From Nonomuraea coxensis DSM 45129 (lineage in GTDB: Bacteria; Actinomycetota; Actinomycetes; Streptosporangiales; Streptosporangiaceae), in assembly GCF_019397265.1 (NCBI RefSeq), contig NZ_CP068985.1:868001-932000 (forward strand): DNA of 64,000 nt, given 5' to 3'. The notes beneath the pieces are model-generated. The model was not told where the DNA came from and did no database searches. It was given only the letters and a program-made list of their open reading frames with translations. How positions within the stretch are numbered: the first letter of the stretch is position 1; the number at the start of each line of letters is the position of its first letter. The position numbers and the translations under genes were made by a program. Below, in pieces: positions 27,572 through 36,485 of this stretch.

Positions 27572-29238
27572 GCTTCGACGTCCTCGTCATCGGCTCGGGG
27601 TTCGGCGGCAGCGTGGCGGCGCTGCGCCTGGCCGAGAAGGGCTACCGGGTCGGCGTGCTGGAGGCGGGCCGCCGCTTCGACGCCACCACCCTGCCCGCCA
27701 CCTCCTGGCGGATCCGCGACTTCCTCTGGGCCCCCTGGCTGGGGCTCAAGGGCATCCAGCGCATCCACCTGCTGCGCGGCGAACGGGGCAGCAAGGTGAT
27801 GGTGCTGGCGGGGGCCGGGGTCGGCGGCGGCTCCCTGGTGTACGCCAACACGCTGTACGAGCCGCTCGACCCGTTCTTCGACGACCCGCAGTGGGCGGGC
27901 ATCACCGACTGGCGGGCCGAGCTCGCCCCCCACTACGACCAGGCCAGGCGCATGCTCGGGGTGGTGCCCAACCCCACCTTCACCCGCGCCGACGAGCTCA
28001 TGACCAGGGTCGCCGCGAAGATGGGCGTCGGCGACACCTTCCGCCTGGCCCCGGTCGGCGTCTACTTCGGGCCGGACGGCGTGGACCCCTACTTCGGCGG
28101 GGCCGGCCCCGAGCGGCGCGGCTGCGTCGAGTGCGGCGCGTGCATGACCGGCTGCCGCTTCGGCGCCAAGAACATGCTGACCGAGAACTACCTCCATCTC
28201 GCCGAGCGGGCCGGGGTCAGGATCCACCCGGAGTGCACGGTCACCTCGGTGCGGCCCCTGCCGTCCGGCGGCTACCAGGTGTCGGCGCACCGGACCGGCT
28301 CGCCGCTGCGGCGCCGGACGTTCACGGCCGGGCAGGTGGTCTTCGCGGCGGGCACGTACGGCACCCAGCGCCTGCTGCACAAGCTGCGCGACGAGGGCGT
28401 CCTGCCGCGCCTGTCGTCCCGGCTGGGGGCGCTGACCCGTACCAACTCGGAGGCGCTGCTCGGCGTCGAGCGCCTGGGGAGCGGCGGCGAGAAGCTCAAC
28501 GGCGGCGTGGCCATCACCTCCTCCATCCACCCCGACGCCGAGACCCACATCGAGCCCGTGCGCTACGGCGACGGCTCCAACGCCATGGGCCTGCTCCGCA
28601 CCCTGCTCGTGGACGGCGGCCAGAACCGGTGGCGCGCCTTCGCCCGCGAGGTGGCCAGGCAGCCGCTGCGCGCGCTGCGCCTGCTCGACCTGCGGCGCTG
28701 GTCGGAGCGGACCGTCATCGCCCTGGTCATGCAGGCCAAGGACAACTCGATCACCGTGCGCCGGAGCCGGTTCGGGCTGCGCTCCTCGCTGGGGCACGGC
28801 GAGCCCAACCCGACGTGGATCCCCGCCGGGCACGAGGCCGTGCGGCACGCCGCCGCCGAGATCGGCGGCATGCCGGGCGGGACGTGGCTCGACCTGTTCG
28901 ACATCCCGACCACGGCCCACTTCCTCGGCGGCTGCGCGATCGGCGACTCGCCGGGCACCGGCGTCATCGACCCCTACCACCGCGTGTACGGCCACGAGGG
29001 GCTGCACGTGGTGGACGGTTCGGCGGTCTCGGCCAACCTGGGCGTCAACCCGTCGCTCACCATCACCGCCCAGGCCGAGCGCGCCCTGTCGTTCTGGCCC
29101 AACGCGGGGGAGCCCGATCCGCGGCCGCCGCTCGGGTCGGCGTACGCGCGGCTGGCCCCGATCCGTCCCCGCCACCCGGCGGTCCCGAAGGGCGCCCCCG
29201 CCGCCCTCCCCGACGACCACCCGGGGGTGGCAGGGTGA
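27568..29238 (+). CDS. GMC-family oxidoreductase (cholesterol-oxidase-like, ChoD group)
   Basis: This 556-aa FAD enzyme shows the ADP-binding motif GSGFGGSVAALRLAEKG (9-25), the GMC second signature GAGVGGGSLVYAN, and a C-terminal GCAIG...NLGVNPSLTITAQAER with the catalytic Asn region. A CVECGACMTGC cluster (Cys186, 189, 192, 196) followed by RFGAKN is typical of the ChoD group. Mycobacterial ChoD lies in the same chromosomal neighbourhood as guaB-guaB3. No twin-arginine or secretion signal is seen, so it is probably cytoplasmic. Its true substrate may be a sterol-like or other alcohol. It is translationally coupled to the aldehyde dehydrogenase. Confidence 0.85.
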   Translation: MSFDVLVIGSGFGGSVAALRLAEKGYRVGVLEAGRRFDATTLPATSWRIRDFLWAPWLGLKGIQRIHLLRGERGSKVMVLAGAGVGGGSLVYANTLYEPLDPFFDDPQWAGITDWRAELAPHYDQARRMLGVVPNPTFTRADELMTRVAAKMGVGDTFRLAPVGVYFGPDGVDPYFGGAGPERRGCVECGACMTGCRFGAKNMLTENYLHLAERAGVRIHPECTVTSVRPLPSGGYQVSAHRTGSPLRRRTFTAGQVVFAAGTYGTQRLLHKLRDEGVLPRLSSRLGALTRTNSEALLGVERLGSGGEKLNGGVAITSSIHPDAETHIEPVRYGDGSNAMGLLRTLLVDGGQNRWRAFAREVARQPLRALRLLDLRRWSERTVIALVMQAKDNSITVRRSRFGLRSSLGHGEPNPTWIPAGHEAVRHAAAEIGGMPGGTWLDLFDIPTTAHFLGGCAIGDSPGTGVIDPYHRVYGHEGLHVVDGSAVSANLGVNPSLTITAQAERALSFWPNAGEPDPRPPLGSAYARLAPIRPRHPAVPKGAPAALPDDHPGVAG

Positions 29239-29242
29239 GGGG

Positions 29243-30220
29243 GTGACCTGGACCACCTACGCCCTCGGGCTTCTCGGGCCCGAGCCGCCGACCCCGCTGA
29301 TCGACTTCCCGGTCGCCGCGCCGGGCGTCCGGCTCCTGCTCAAGGACGAGTCGCGGCAGCCGACCCGCAGCCTCAGGCACCGCCACGCGCGGGCCCTGTT
29401 CCGTCAGGCCGTCGCCGAGGGGCTGATCACCGAGGGCACGACCGTCGTGGAGGCCACCGGGGGTAACGCCGCCGTCGCGCAGGCGTGGTTCGCGCGGCGG
29501 CTCGGCCTGCCGTACGTCGTGGTGATGCCCGGCGAGCGCACCGAGGCCCGCGCCCGGCCCGTGGAGGCGCTGGGCGGCGAGTGCCGCTTCGTGACCCCGC
29601 CGCTCGCCATCTACGACGCCGCCCGCGCGCTCGGCGGCCACTTCCTCGACCAGTTCGGCCGCGCGGCGCCGCACGACCTCGCCGCCGAGCTGTTCGGCCA
29701 GGTCCGGCCCGACTGGGTGGTGACGGGCGCGGGCACCGGCGCGACCTCGGCCGGTCTCGGCGCCTGGGCCCGCGAGCACGGCCTGCCCTGCCGCGTCGCC
29801 GTCGCCGACCCCGACAACTCCGCCTACTTCCCCGGCTGGACCCTCGACGCCGCCGACTACGCCACCGGCATGCCGTCGCGCATCGAAGGGATCGGCCGCC
29901 CCCGCGTCGAGCCCGGCTTCCGCTTCGACCTCGTCGACCTCGTCATCCCCGTGCCCGACGCGGCGAGCGTCGCGGCGGCCCGCCGCCTGCGCGAGGTCAC
30001 CGGCCTGCCGGTCGGCGCCTCCTCGGGCACCGCGCTCTGGGCGGCCCTGGAGCTGGTCGAACGCCTGCGCGCACGGGGCGAGGGCGGCACGGTCGTGTCG
30101 CTGATCGGCGACGCCGCCGAACGCCACCTGGCGACCTGCCACGACGACGCCTGGGCGGTGGCGAAGGGCCTCGACGTGGACCCGCACCTCGGCACGCTCC
30201 GCGAGCGCACCGCCGCCTGA
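29243..30220 (+). CDS. Cds1/cysteine-synthase-fold protein lacking the PLP lysine
   Basis: The 325-aa protein is a fold-type II PLP family member most like mycobacterial cysteine desulfhydrase Cds1: VVTGAGTGATSAG, VADPDNSAYFPG and SRIEGIGRPRVEPGF are all shared. The Schiff-base motif usually reads SLKHR; here it is SLRHR, with Arg45 in place of lysine. The substrate loop SSGST is TGGNA (72-76), and the C-terminal SGDR serine that contacts the pyridine nitrogen is DAAER (290-294). It may be a pseudoenzyme or use changed chemistry. GTG 29243 starts 4 bases after the GMC gene, so it is in the same operon. Confidence 0.85.
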   Translation: MTWTTYALGLLGPEPPTPLIDFPVAAPGVRLLLKDESRQPTRSLRHRHARALFRQAVAEGLITEGTTVVEATGGNAAVAQAWFARRLGLPYVVVMPGERTEARARPVEALGGECRFVTPPLAIYDAARALGGHFLDQFGRAAPHDLAAELFGQVRPDWVVTGAGTGATSAGLGAWAREHGLPCRVAVADPDNSAYFPGWTLDAADYATGMPSRIEGIGRPRVEPGFRFDLVDLVIPVPDAASVAAARRLREVTGLPVGASSGTALWAALELVERLRARGEGGTVVSLIGDAAERHLATCHDDAWAVAKGLDVDPHLGTLRERTAA

Positions 30221-30229
30221 ACGGGCGCG

Positions 30230-30982
30230 TCAGGCCAGCGGGTGGCTGACCCAGACGTTCGGCTCCACGTAGACCGCGTGGTCGTGCTCGGCGTGGACGC
30301 GCACCGGGGTCAGCGCGCCCGGCACCTCGACCTCGCCCGAGCGGTCGAACGGCAGGCCGGTCCACGTCCGCCACTCGGCCAGGGTGCCCGTCACCACCAT
30401 CGACCGCGGGGCCACCTTGACGATCTTCCCGCCGGCCCGTACGTGCACCCGCAGCCACGGGTCGTGGGGCAGGCCGTCCTCGCGGGTGCGCCGGGCGTAC
30501 TCGGCCATGGGGGTGCCGGGCTCCAGGTGCTTGCGGTTGGGGCGGACGGGGGCGACCAGCTCGGCGAAGCCGAGAAGGGCGGCGCGCTCGCGCATCGCCC
30601 CGAGCATGACGCCCGACAGCCCCTCGCCCTGCCGGTCGCTGCGGACGCTGATCTCCAGCGCCGAGATGCCGTTCGGGTGCTGGCCCCGGGCGCGGGCCAG
30701 CCAGCCGCGCCTGATCACGCCGTCCCAGCCGTCGTCGGGCAGCTCGGCGGCCTCCGACCGGTACGGCATCATGCAGGCCCGCGCCACCGGCCGCCCCGGG
30801 TCGGCGTCGTCCGTGGCGACCAGCACGTACGCCGCGTACGTGGTGTCGGTGAAGGGGTAGAACAGGTCGGCGAGCGGGTCGTTGAACACGAACTCCGGCC
30901 AGGTGTGGGCCATCTCCCACAGCGTCGCGGCGAACTCCGGCCGCTCGGCGAGGGTGGTGATCGTCAGGGCCATGTCGATCAT
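30230..30982 (-). CDS. GNAT-like N-acetyltransferase
   Basis: The 250-aa protein has the acetyltransferase core region around residues 90-135: ISALEISVRSDRQGEGLSGVML, where the RxxGxG/A-type acetyl-CoA loop appears as RQGEGL. The C-terminal 100 residues are an additional beta-rich part. ATG 30982 is favoured for AGGGTGA about 8 bases upstream, over an ATG at 31006. It converges on the Cds1-like operon. The substrate is unknown. Confidence 0.7.
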   Translation of the reverse strand: MIDMALTITTLAERPEFAATLWEMAHTWPEFVFNDPLADLFYPFTDTTYAAYVLVATDDADPGRPVARACMMPYRSEAAELPDDGWDGVIRRGWLARARGQHPNGISALEISVRSDRQGEGLSGVMLGAMRERAALLGFAELVAPVRPNRKHLEPGTPMAEYARRTREDGLPHDPWLRVHVRAGGKIVKVAPRSMVVTGTLAEWRTWTGLPFDRSGEVEVPGALTPVRVHAEHDHAVYVEPNVWVSHPLA

Positions 30983-31049
30983 TGTCACATCACCCTTCAC
31001 CGGCAAGCGCCCGGTTTTTCGCCTCTTAAGGCGATTTATCGCCGTGCGC

Positions 31050-31055
31050 TACCGT
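31050..31055 (+). promoter_or_regulatory. -10 element placed for a leaderless DUF885 mRNA
   Basis: TACCGT (TAnnnT) ends 7 bases before the ATG at 31062, which has no Shine-Dalgarno sequence. Confidence 0.4.
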
Positions 31056-31061
31056 CGGCCC

Positions 31062-32552
31062 ATGACAGAACTCACCCCCAGGCTGCGCGCGGTCGCCGAC
31101 CTCATCATGGCCGAGGCGCGCGAGGGCGGCGGCAGGCACGAGTACGACGGCCACATCCAGGACCTGTCGCCCGAGGGCGTGCGCGCCGGGCTGGCGCGGC
31201 TCGGCGAGGGCGCCGCGCCCGCCGACCCGCACGACGCCCAGCACCTCCAGGTGTTCGAGGAGAGCCTGCGCTTCGAGTTCGGGGAGCTGGAGCTGCACCG
31301 GAAGAACCCGATGGCGCACCTGTCCAACCTCGAACTGGCCTGCTACGACCGCGACTACGGCCCCGCCGAGGACCGCGCCAGGGCCAAGGCCGCCCACCTC
31401 GCGCTCTGGCCCGAGGCCGTCGAGGGCGCCATCGCCTCGCTCGACCAGGTCAGCGCCCCCGTCGCGCAGTCCCTCATGGGAGCGGTCAAGGGCCTCGCGG
31501 CCGGCGTCACCGACGAGGCCGCGCTGGCCGCGCACGGCCGGCTCGTCGCCCACCTCGAACGCGCCGCCGCCGAGGGCGACCCCGACGCCGCCCTCGGCGC
31601 CGACGCCCTGAGCAGGCTCATGGGCACCTCCGAGGGCCTGACCGTGGACCTCGGGCGGCTGGCCGAGCGCGCCGACGCCGAACGCGACCGGCTCATGTCG
31701 CTGCTCGCCGAGTCCTGCGCCAGACTCGGCCGCGACGAGCCGCCGCTGGAGGTCGCCAGGGAACTGGTCAAGCAGCACCCCGGCGCGGACGAGGTCATCG
31801 AGGCGGCCAGGATCGGCACCGCCAAGGCCATCGCGTTCACCAAGGAGAAGGACCTGGTGCCGTACCACGACGGCGAGTGCCTGGTCGGCCCGGCCCCCGA
31901 GTCGCGGAGCTGGGCCATGGCGATGATGGCGTGGAACGCGCCCGGCGAGCCCGAGGGCCCGTCCTGGTACCACATCACGCCGCCGGACCCGTCCTGGCCG
32001 CGGCAGGAGCAGGAGGAGTGGCTGGAGGTCTTCAGCGACACCACCCTGCCGGCGATCAACGTCCACGAGGTCGCCCCTGGGCACTTCTCGCACGCCCGCG
32101 CCATGCGCCACGCCTCGTCCGAGGTGCGCAGGCTGCTCATGTCGAGCGCCTTCGTCGAGGGCTGGGCGCACTACGCCGAGGAACTGTGCGTCGAGGAGGG
32201 CTTCGAGCCCGACGACCCGCGCTTCGAGATCGGCGTCTGGCTGGAGGCGCTGCTCCGCGTCACCCGGCTCGCCTGCGCGATCGGCGTGCACACCGGGCAG
32301 TTCACGGTCGAGGAGGGCGCGCGGCGCTTCGAGTCCGACACGCACCTGCTCGGCCCCGCCGCGCTGTCGGAGGCCAGGCGGGCCACCTTCGACCCCACGT
32401 ACGGCCGCTACACCTGGGGCAAGCTGCTCATCCTCGACCTGCGTGAGCGGGCGCGCAAGGAGTGGGGCACCGGCTTCACCGTGCAGCGCTTCCACCGTGA
32501 GCTGCTGGCCCTCGGCGCCCCGCCGCTGGGCCTGATCGGCGCGATCCTGTAG
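31062..32552 (+). CDS. DUF885 family putative metallopeptidase
   Basis: This 496-aa protein belongs to the DUF885 family of M3/M32-like zinc proteins. The metal motif is HEVAPGH (335-341, an HExxxGH variant), followed 25 residues later by EGWAHYAEE with the third ligand. Most of the N-terminal half is helical. There is no signal peptide, so a cytoplasmic peptidase acting on small peptides is plausible; the substrate is not known. It appears to be leaderless. A hairpin terminator follows its stop. Confidence 0.85.
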   Translation: MTELTPRLRAVADLIMAEAREGGGRHEYDGHIQDLSPEGVRAGLARLGEGAAPADPHDAQHLQVFEESLRFEFGELELHRKNPMAHLSNLELACYDRDYGPAEDRARAKAAHLALWPEAVEGAIASLDQVSAPVAQSLMGAVKGLAAGVTDEAALAAHGRLVAHLERAAAEGDPDAALGADALSRLMGTSEGLTVDLGRLAERADAERDRLMSLLAESCARLGRDEPPLEVARELVKQHPGADEVIEAARIGTAKAIAFTKEKDLVPYHDGECLVGPAPESRSWAMAMMAWNAPGEPEGPSWYHITPPDPSWPRQEQEEWLEVFSDTTLPAINVHEVAPGHFSHARAMRHASSEVRRLLMSSAFVEGWAHYAEELCVEEGFEPDDPRFEIGVWLEALLRVTRLACAIGVHTGQFTVEEGARRFESDTHLLGPAALSEARRATFDPTYGRYTWGKLLILDLRERARKEWGTGFTVQRFHRELLALGAPPLGLIGAIL

Positions 32553-32557
32553 CCCCG

Positions 32558-32587
32558 GACGGCCCGCCGGGCTCCGGCGGGCCCGTC
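32558..32587. terminator. Bidirectional hairpin terminator
   Basis: GACGGCCCGCCGG-GCT-CCGGCGGGCCCGTC forms a 13-bp stem with one bulge between two convergent genes. It can serve both strands. Confidence 0.6.
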
Positions 32588-33509
32588 ACCAGTGGCGCTC
32601 GTGGGCCAGGACGCGCACCACGTCCCCCTCGCGCCGCACCAGCAGACGGACGCAGTCGCCCGGCAGCACGTCCTTGTACGTGCCCGGGTCCACCGCGAAC
32701 GCCTTGGCCCGCGCAGAACGCCCGTCGTGCAGCGCGAGGTAGCGCCTCTCGTGCTCGGCGTCGTACCACCGCTTGACCACGTGCCCGGCCACCTCGTGAC
32801 GGCGGGGGCCGCCGGCGGCGTACCCGGCGGGCTCGACGCCGTCCCCCTGCCAGCCGCTGCCGGTGAAGATCCACTCCCGCTCCGGCGACGGCCGGGCCGC
32901 GACCTCCGCACCGCGCGCGGTGAGCAGGAACCCCCGCCCGCCGAGCAGCAGGCTCCCGCCCGCCACGAACGACACCATCGTCGCGATCCCGCCCAGCCAC
33001 GACACCCCGGCCTCGGCCACGGTGGCGTACCAGGGGGCGGCCAGCGCGACGGCCAGCCCGACCGGCACCACGAGACTGGGCCAGCGCCGCCGGGCCAGCC
33101 CCAGCTCGATCGCCCGCCGCCGCACCAGCGGCGCGAAGTCGCCCTCCAGATCGGCCCCGTCCGGCATGAGAGCCACGAGCGGCGCCTCGGCCGCGCCCCC
33201 CAGCCGCTCCCGCACCCGCTCCAGCGCCCACCGCTGGTACGCCGGCACCGCGTCCTCCCCGCCGGAGGCCACCAGGGCGAACCGGTCACCCTCGACCCGC
33301 GCCAGCCCCCGCCCGGCCAGCTCGGACAGCGTCGCGTGGAACACCTCCTGCGCCCGCATCCCGCGCAGCAGCTCACCCACCGCCACCGGATCCGGCTCCC
33401 CGGCGGCCGGCGGGGACGCGGCGCTCCGCTCCCTGCCCGCCACCGCCACGGCCGCGGCCAGCGCGGCGACCCAGAGCGCCCAGGCGGTCGCCGGCCAGAC
33501 AAGATCCAT
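32586..33509 (-). CDS. Predicted membrane protein of unknown function
   Basis: The 307-aa protein has one N-terminal helix (about 4-23), a soluble winged-helix-like segment (about 45-140, with LLRGMRAQEVFHATLSELAGRGL), two central hydrophobic helices (about 145-165 and 168-190) and a beta-rich C-terminal part with Trp and charged residues. This layout recalls the large DUF2207/TIGR04222-like actinobacterial membrane proteins, but I cannot assign it firmly. It is divergent from guaA. Confidence 0.65.
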   Translation of the reverse strand: MDLVWPATAWALWVAALAAAVAVAGRERSAASPPAAGEPDPVAVGELLRGMRAQEVFHATLSELAGRGLARVEGDRFALVASGGEDAVPAYQRWALERVRERLGGAAEAPLVALMPDGADLEGDFAPLVRRRAIELGLARRRWPSLVVPVGLAVALAAPWYATVAEAGVSWLGGIATMVSFVAGGSLLLGGRGFLLTARGAEVAARPSPEREWIFTGSGWQGDGVEPAGYAAGGPRRHEVAGHVVKRWYDAEHERRYLALHDGRSARAKAFAVDPGTYKDVLPGDCVRLLVRREGDVVRVLAHERHW

Positions 33510-33564
33510 CGTCCTGTGTTAGCACGAGAGCACGCGGCAGGCCAGGCGTAATATCCGGGACCGA

Positions 33565-33570
33565 TAGACT
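33565..33570 (+). promoter_or_regulatory. -10 element of guaA
   Basis: TAGACT lies 36 bases before the guaA start codon, embedded in the same ATAGACTG string as the guaB -10. Confidence 0.45.
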
Positions 33571-33606
33571 GGAGTCACCGCACTTCGCCTTTGGGGGGTT
33601 CTCTCG

Positions 33607-35154
33607 GTGTCAGAATTCGACACGGTGCTGGTGGTCGACTTCGGCGCGCAGTACGCGCAGCTCATCGCCCGGCGGGTGCGCGAGTGCCACGTCTACTCGG
33701 AGATCGTCCCCTCGACGATGCCCGTCGAGGAGATGATGGCGAAGAACCCCAAGGCGATCATCCTGTCCGGCGGGCCCTCCTCGGTCTACGCCGAGGGCGC
33801 GCCGCCCGTGCCGCACGGCCTGTTCTCGACGGGTGTGCCCACGTTCGGCATCTGCTACGGCTTCCAGGCCATGGCCCAGGCGCTCGGCGGCACGGTCGCC
33901 CGCACCGGCGTGGCCGAATACGGCGGCACCGCGCTCGACGTGCTCGACGAGGGCGTCATCTTCGCGGGCCTGCCGGCGAGCCAGCAGGTCTGGATGTCCC
34001 ACGGCGACAGCGTCGCGGCGGCGCCCGAGGGCTTCACGGTGACGGCCTCCACCGGGCAGACGCCGGTCGCCGCCTTCGAGCACCCCGGCCGCGGCCTCTA
34101 CGGCGTGCAGTTCCATCCTGAGGTGCTGCACTCCGAGCACGGCCAGGCGGTCCTCAGGCACTTCCTGGAGGCGGCCGGCTGCCGGCCGAGCTGGACCATG
34201 CTCAACATCGTCGAGGAGTGCGTCGAGGCGGTGCGCCGCCAGGTCGGCGACGGCCGCGCGATCTGCGCGCTGTCCGGCGGCGTCGACTCCGCGGTGGCCG
34301 CGGCGATCGTCCAGCGGGCCATCGGCGACCGGCTGACGTGCGTCTTCGTCGACCACGGGCTGCTGCGCAAGGGCGAGGCCGAGCAGGTCGAGCGCGACTT
34401 CGTGGCCGCCACCGGCGTCAAGCTGCGGGTGGTCGACGCGGCGGAGCGCTTCCTCAAGGCGCTGTCGGGCGTCACCGACCCCGAGGAGAAGCGCAAGATC
34501 ATCGGCCGCGAGTTCATCCGCGTCTTCGAGGACGAGCAGCGCGCCATCCTGGCCGACGGCCCGGTCGACTTCCTGGTGCAGGGCACGCTCTACCCCGACG
34601 TCGTGGAGTCGGGCGGCGGCACCGGCACCGCCAACATCAAGTCGCACCACAACGTCGGCGGCCTGCCGGAGGACCTGCAGTTCACGCTGGTCGAGCCGCT
34701 GCGCACGCTGTTCAAGGACGAGGTGCGCCGCGCGGGCGAGGAGCTGGGCCTGCCGGCCGCGATGGTCTGGCGGCAGCCGTTCCCCGGTCCCGGGCTCGGC
34801 ATCCGCATCGTCGGCGAGGTGACCCGCGAGCGGCTGGAGATCCTGCGCGAGGCCGACGCCATCGCCCGGGAGGAGCTGTCGCGGGCCGGCCTCGACCGGC
34901 AGATCTGGCAGTGCCCGGTGGTGCTGCTGGCCGACGTGCGCTCGGTGGGCGTGCAGGGCGACGGCCGCACCTACGGCCATCCGGTGGTGCTGCGCCCGGT
35001 CACCTCCGAGGACGCGATGACCGCCGACTGGTCGCGGGTCCCCTACGACGTGCTGTCCCGCATCTCCACCCGCATCACCAACGAGGTCCGTGAGATCAAC
35101 CGGGTGGTCCTCGACGTGACCAGCAAGCCCCCGGGCACCATCGAGTGGGAGTGA
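33607..35154 (+). CDS. guaA: GMP synthase (glutamine-hydrolysing)
   Basis: This enzyme converts XMP to GMP using glutamine and ATP. The 515-aa protein has an N-terminal class I amidotransferase domain with the triad Cys83 (FGICYGFQ), His170 and Glu172 (FHPEV), then an ATP-pyrophosphatase domain with P-loop SGGVDS (223-228), and the C-terminal dimerisation domain ending [12 protein letters not shown] 33607 follows a GGGGGG site. It stands alone rather than beside guaB, with a matching TAGACT promoter element. Confidence 0.98.
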   Translation: MSEFDTVLVVDFGAQYAQLIARRVRECHVYSEIVPSTMPVEEMMAKNPKAIILSGGPSSVYAEGAPPVPHGLFSTGVPTFGICYGFQAMAQALGGTVARTGVAEYGGTALDVLDEGVIFAGLPASQQVWMSHGDSVAAAPEGFTVTASTGQTPVAAFEHPGRGLYGVQFHPEVLHSEHGQAVLRHFLEAAGCRPSWTMLNIVEECVEAVRRQVGDGRAICALSGGVDSAVAAAIVQRAIGDRLTCVFVDHGLLRKGEAEQVERDFVAATGVKLRVVDAAERFLKALSGVTDPEEKRKIIGREFIRVFEDEQRAILADGPVDFLVQGTLYPDVVESGGGTGTANIKSHHNVGGLPEDLQFTLVEPLRTLFKDEVRRAGEELGLPAAMVWRQPFPGPGLGIRIVGEVTRERLEILREADAIAREELSRAGLDRQIWQCPVVLLADVRSVGVQGDGRTYGHPVVLRPVTSEDAMTADWSRVPYDVLSRISTRITNEVREINRVVLDVTSKPPGTIEWE

Positions 35155-35306
35155 GCAGATCGATAGGCGAACGCGCGCATATCCGGGACAATGGGGGGAA
35201 GTGAATCTGGCTCTGCGCCAACTCGCGACCACGTTGGTGACGGGACGCCCGCGGCGCTGGCCGGCGCGCGGGCACCTGGCGCGGGCGGGAAGGATGACAC
35301 GCCTGT

Positions 35307-36485
35307 ATGCCCCACGCTGGTGAGCACGGCGGCCCAGCGCCGCTCGTCCTGCTGGTCGAGGACGACCCGCAGGACGCGCTGATCGTCCGCGAGCTGCTGG
35401 AGGACAGCGGCCTGGCCGTACGCCTGGAATGGGCGCGCTCGGTGAAGCAGGCCCGGGAGGCACTGGCGCGGCTGCGGCCCCAGTGCGTGCTGCTCGACCT
35501 CGACCTGCCCGACGCCTACGAGTTCTCGGCGTTGTCGGCCGTGCTGGAGGAGGCCGGCGACGCGGCCGTCGTGGTGCTGACGGGCCTCGCCGAGGAGCAG
35601 GCGGGCCTCGCCGCGGTGACCGCGGGCGCGCAGGACTACCTCGTCAAGGGCCGGGTGGAGGCCGAGTGGCTGGGCCGGGCGCTGCGCTACGCCATGCAGC
35701 GCAAGCAGGCCGAGCAGGCCGCCGTGGCGCTGAACGCCGAGCGCGTCCGCGCCAGGGAGAACGCCCGCCTCGAACGCGGCCTGCTGCCGACCCCGCTGCT
35801 GGAGACCATGCCGATCCAGGTCGCCTCCCGCTACCAGGCGAGCCGCGGCTCCCTCACCCTGGGCGGCGACTTCTTCGACGTCGTCGAGTCCGACGACAAG
35901 GTCGTGCACGCGGTGATCGGCGACGTGTGCGGTCACGGCCCCGACGAGGCGGCGCTCGGCGTGTGCCTGCGCATCGCCTGGCGGGCGCTGGTGCTGAGCG
36001 GCCTGGAGGGCGGCGCGCTGCTGCGGCAGCTCCAGCGCATCCTCGACGCCGAGCGGTCCAGCCCCGAGATCTTCGTGACGATGTCCACGCTCGTGCTGGA
36101 GCCGGACCGGCGCACGGTGCGCCTCTGGCGGGCCGGCCATCCCGGCATGCTCGTCCACACCCCCGGGGGGATCGACCTGGCCGAGCCGGCGCAGGGCCCC
36201 GCGCTCGGCCTGCCGGTCGAGAGCGAGTGGGAGCAGCACCTCATGGAGCTGCCGCCGGGCGGCGGGCTGACGCTGTTCACCGACGGCCTGTTCGAGCGCC
36301 GCCTGCCCGGCGAGCGGGCCCGCTGGCTGGGCGAGGAGGGCCTGCTGGAGCTGGCCAGGCGGCGGGCGCACCTCGACGGGCAGTCCTTCATCGACGCCCT
36401 GGTCGAGGACGTCGAGACCGCCGCGCCCGAGACCGCCGCCGACGACCTCGCCGTGGTCCACCTCCGCTGGAAAGACGAGCTGTGA
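35307..36485 (+). CDS. Response regulator with SpoIIE-type PP2C phosphatase output
   Basis: The 392-aa protein joins a receiver domain (about 13-128; acidic EDD at 18-20, phosphoacceptor Asp64 in VLLDLDLP, Lys in YLVKG) to a linker helix and a PP2C phosphatase domain (about 165-390) with LGGDFFDVV, GDVCGHGPDEA and TDGLFERR. Such proteins dephosphorylate anti-sigma-factor antagonists when the receiver is phosphorylated. It leads a three-gene operon and overlaps the histidine kinase gene (GTGA). No clear ribosome site precedes the ATG, so an earlier start remains possible. Confidence 0.9.
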   Translation: MPHAGEHGGPAPLVLLVEDDPQDALIVRELLEDSGLAVRLEWARSVKQAREALARLRPQCVLLDLDLPDAYEFSALSAVLEEAGDAAVVVLTGLAEEQAGLAAVTAGAQDYLVKGRVEAEWLGRALRYAMQRKQAEQAAVALNAERVRARENARLERGLLPTPLLETMPIQVASRYQASRGSLTLGGDFFDVVESDDKVVHAVIGDVCGHGPDEAALGVCLRIAWRALVLSGLEGGALLRQLQRILDAERSSPEIFVTMSTLVLEPDRRTVRLWRAGHPGMLVHTPGGIDLAEPAQGPALGLPVESEWEQHLMELPPGGGLTLFTDGLFERRLPGERARWLGEEGLLELARRRAHLDGQSFIDALVEDVETAAPETAADDLAVVHLRWKDEL

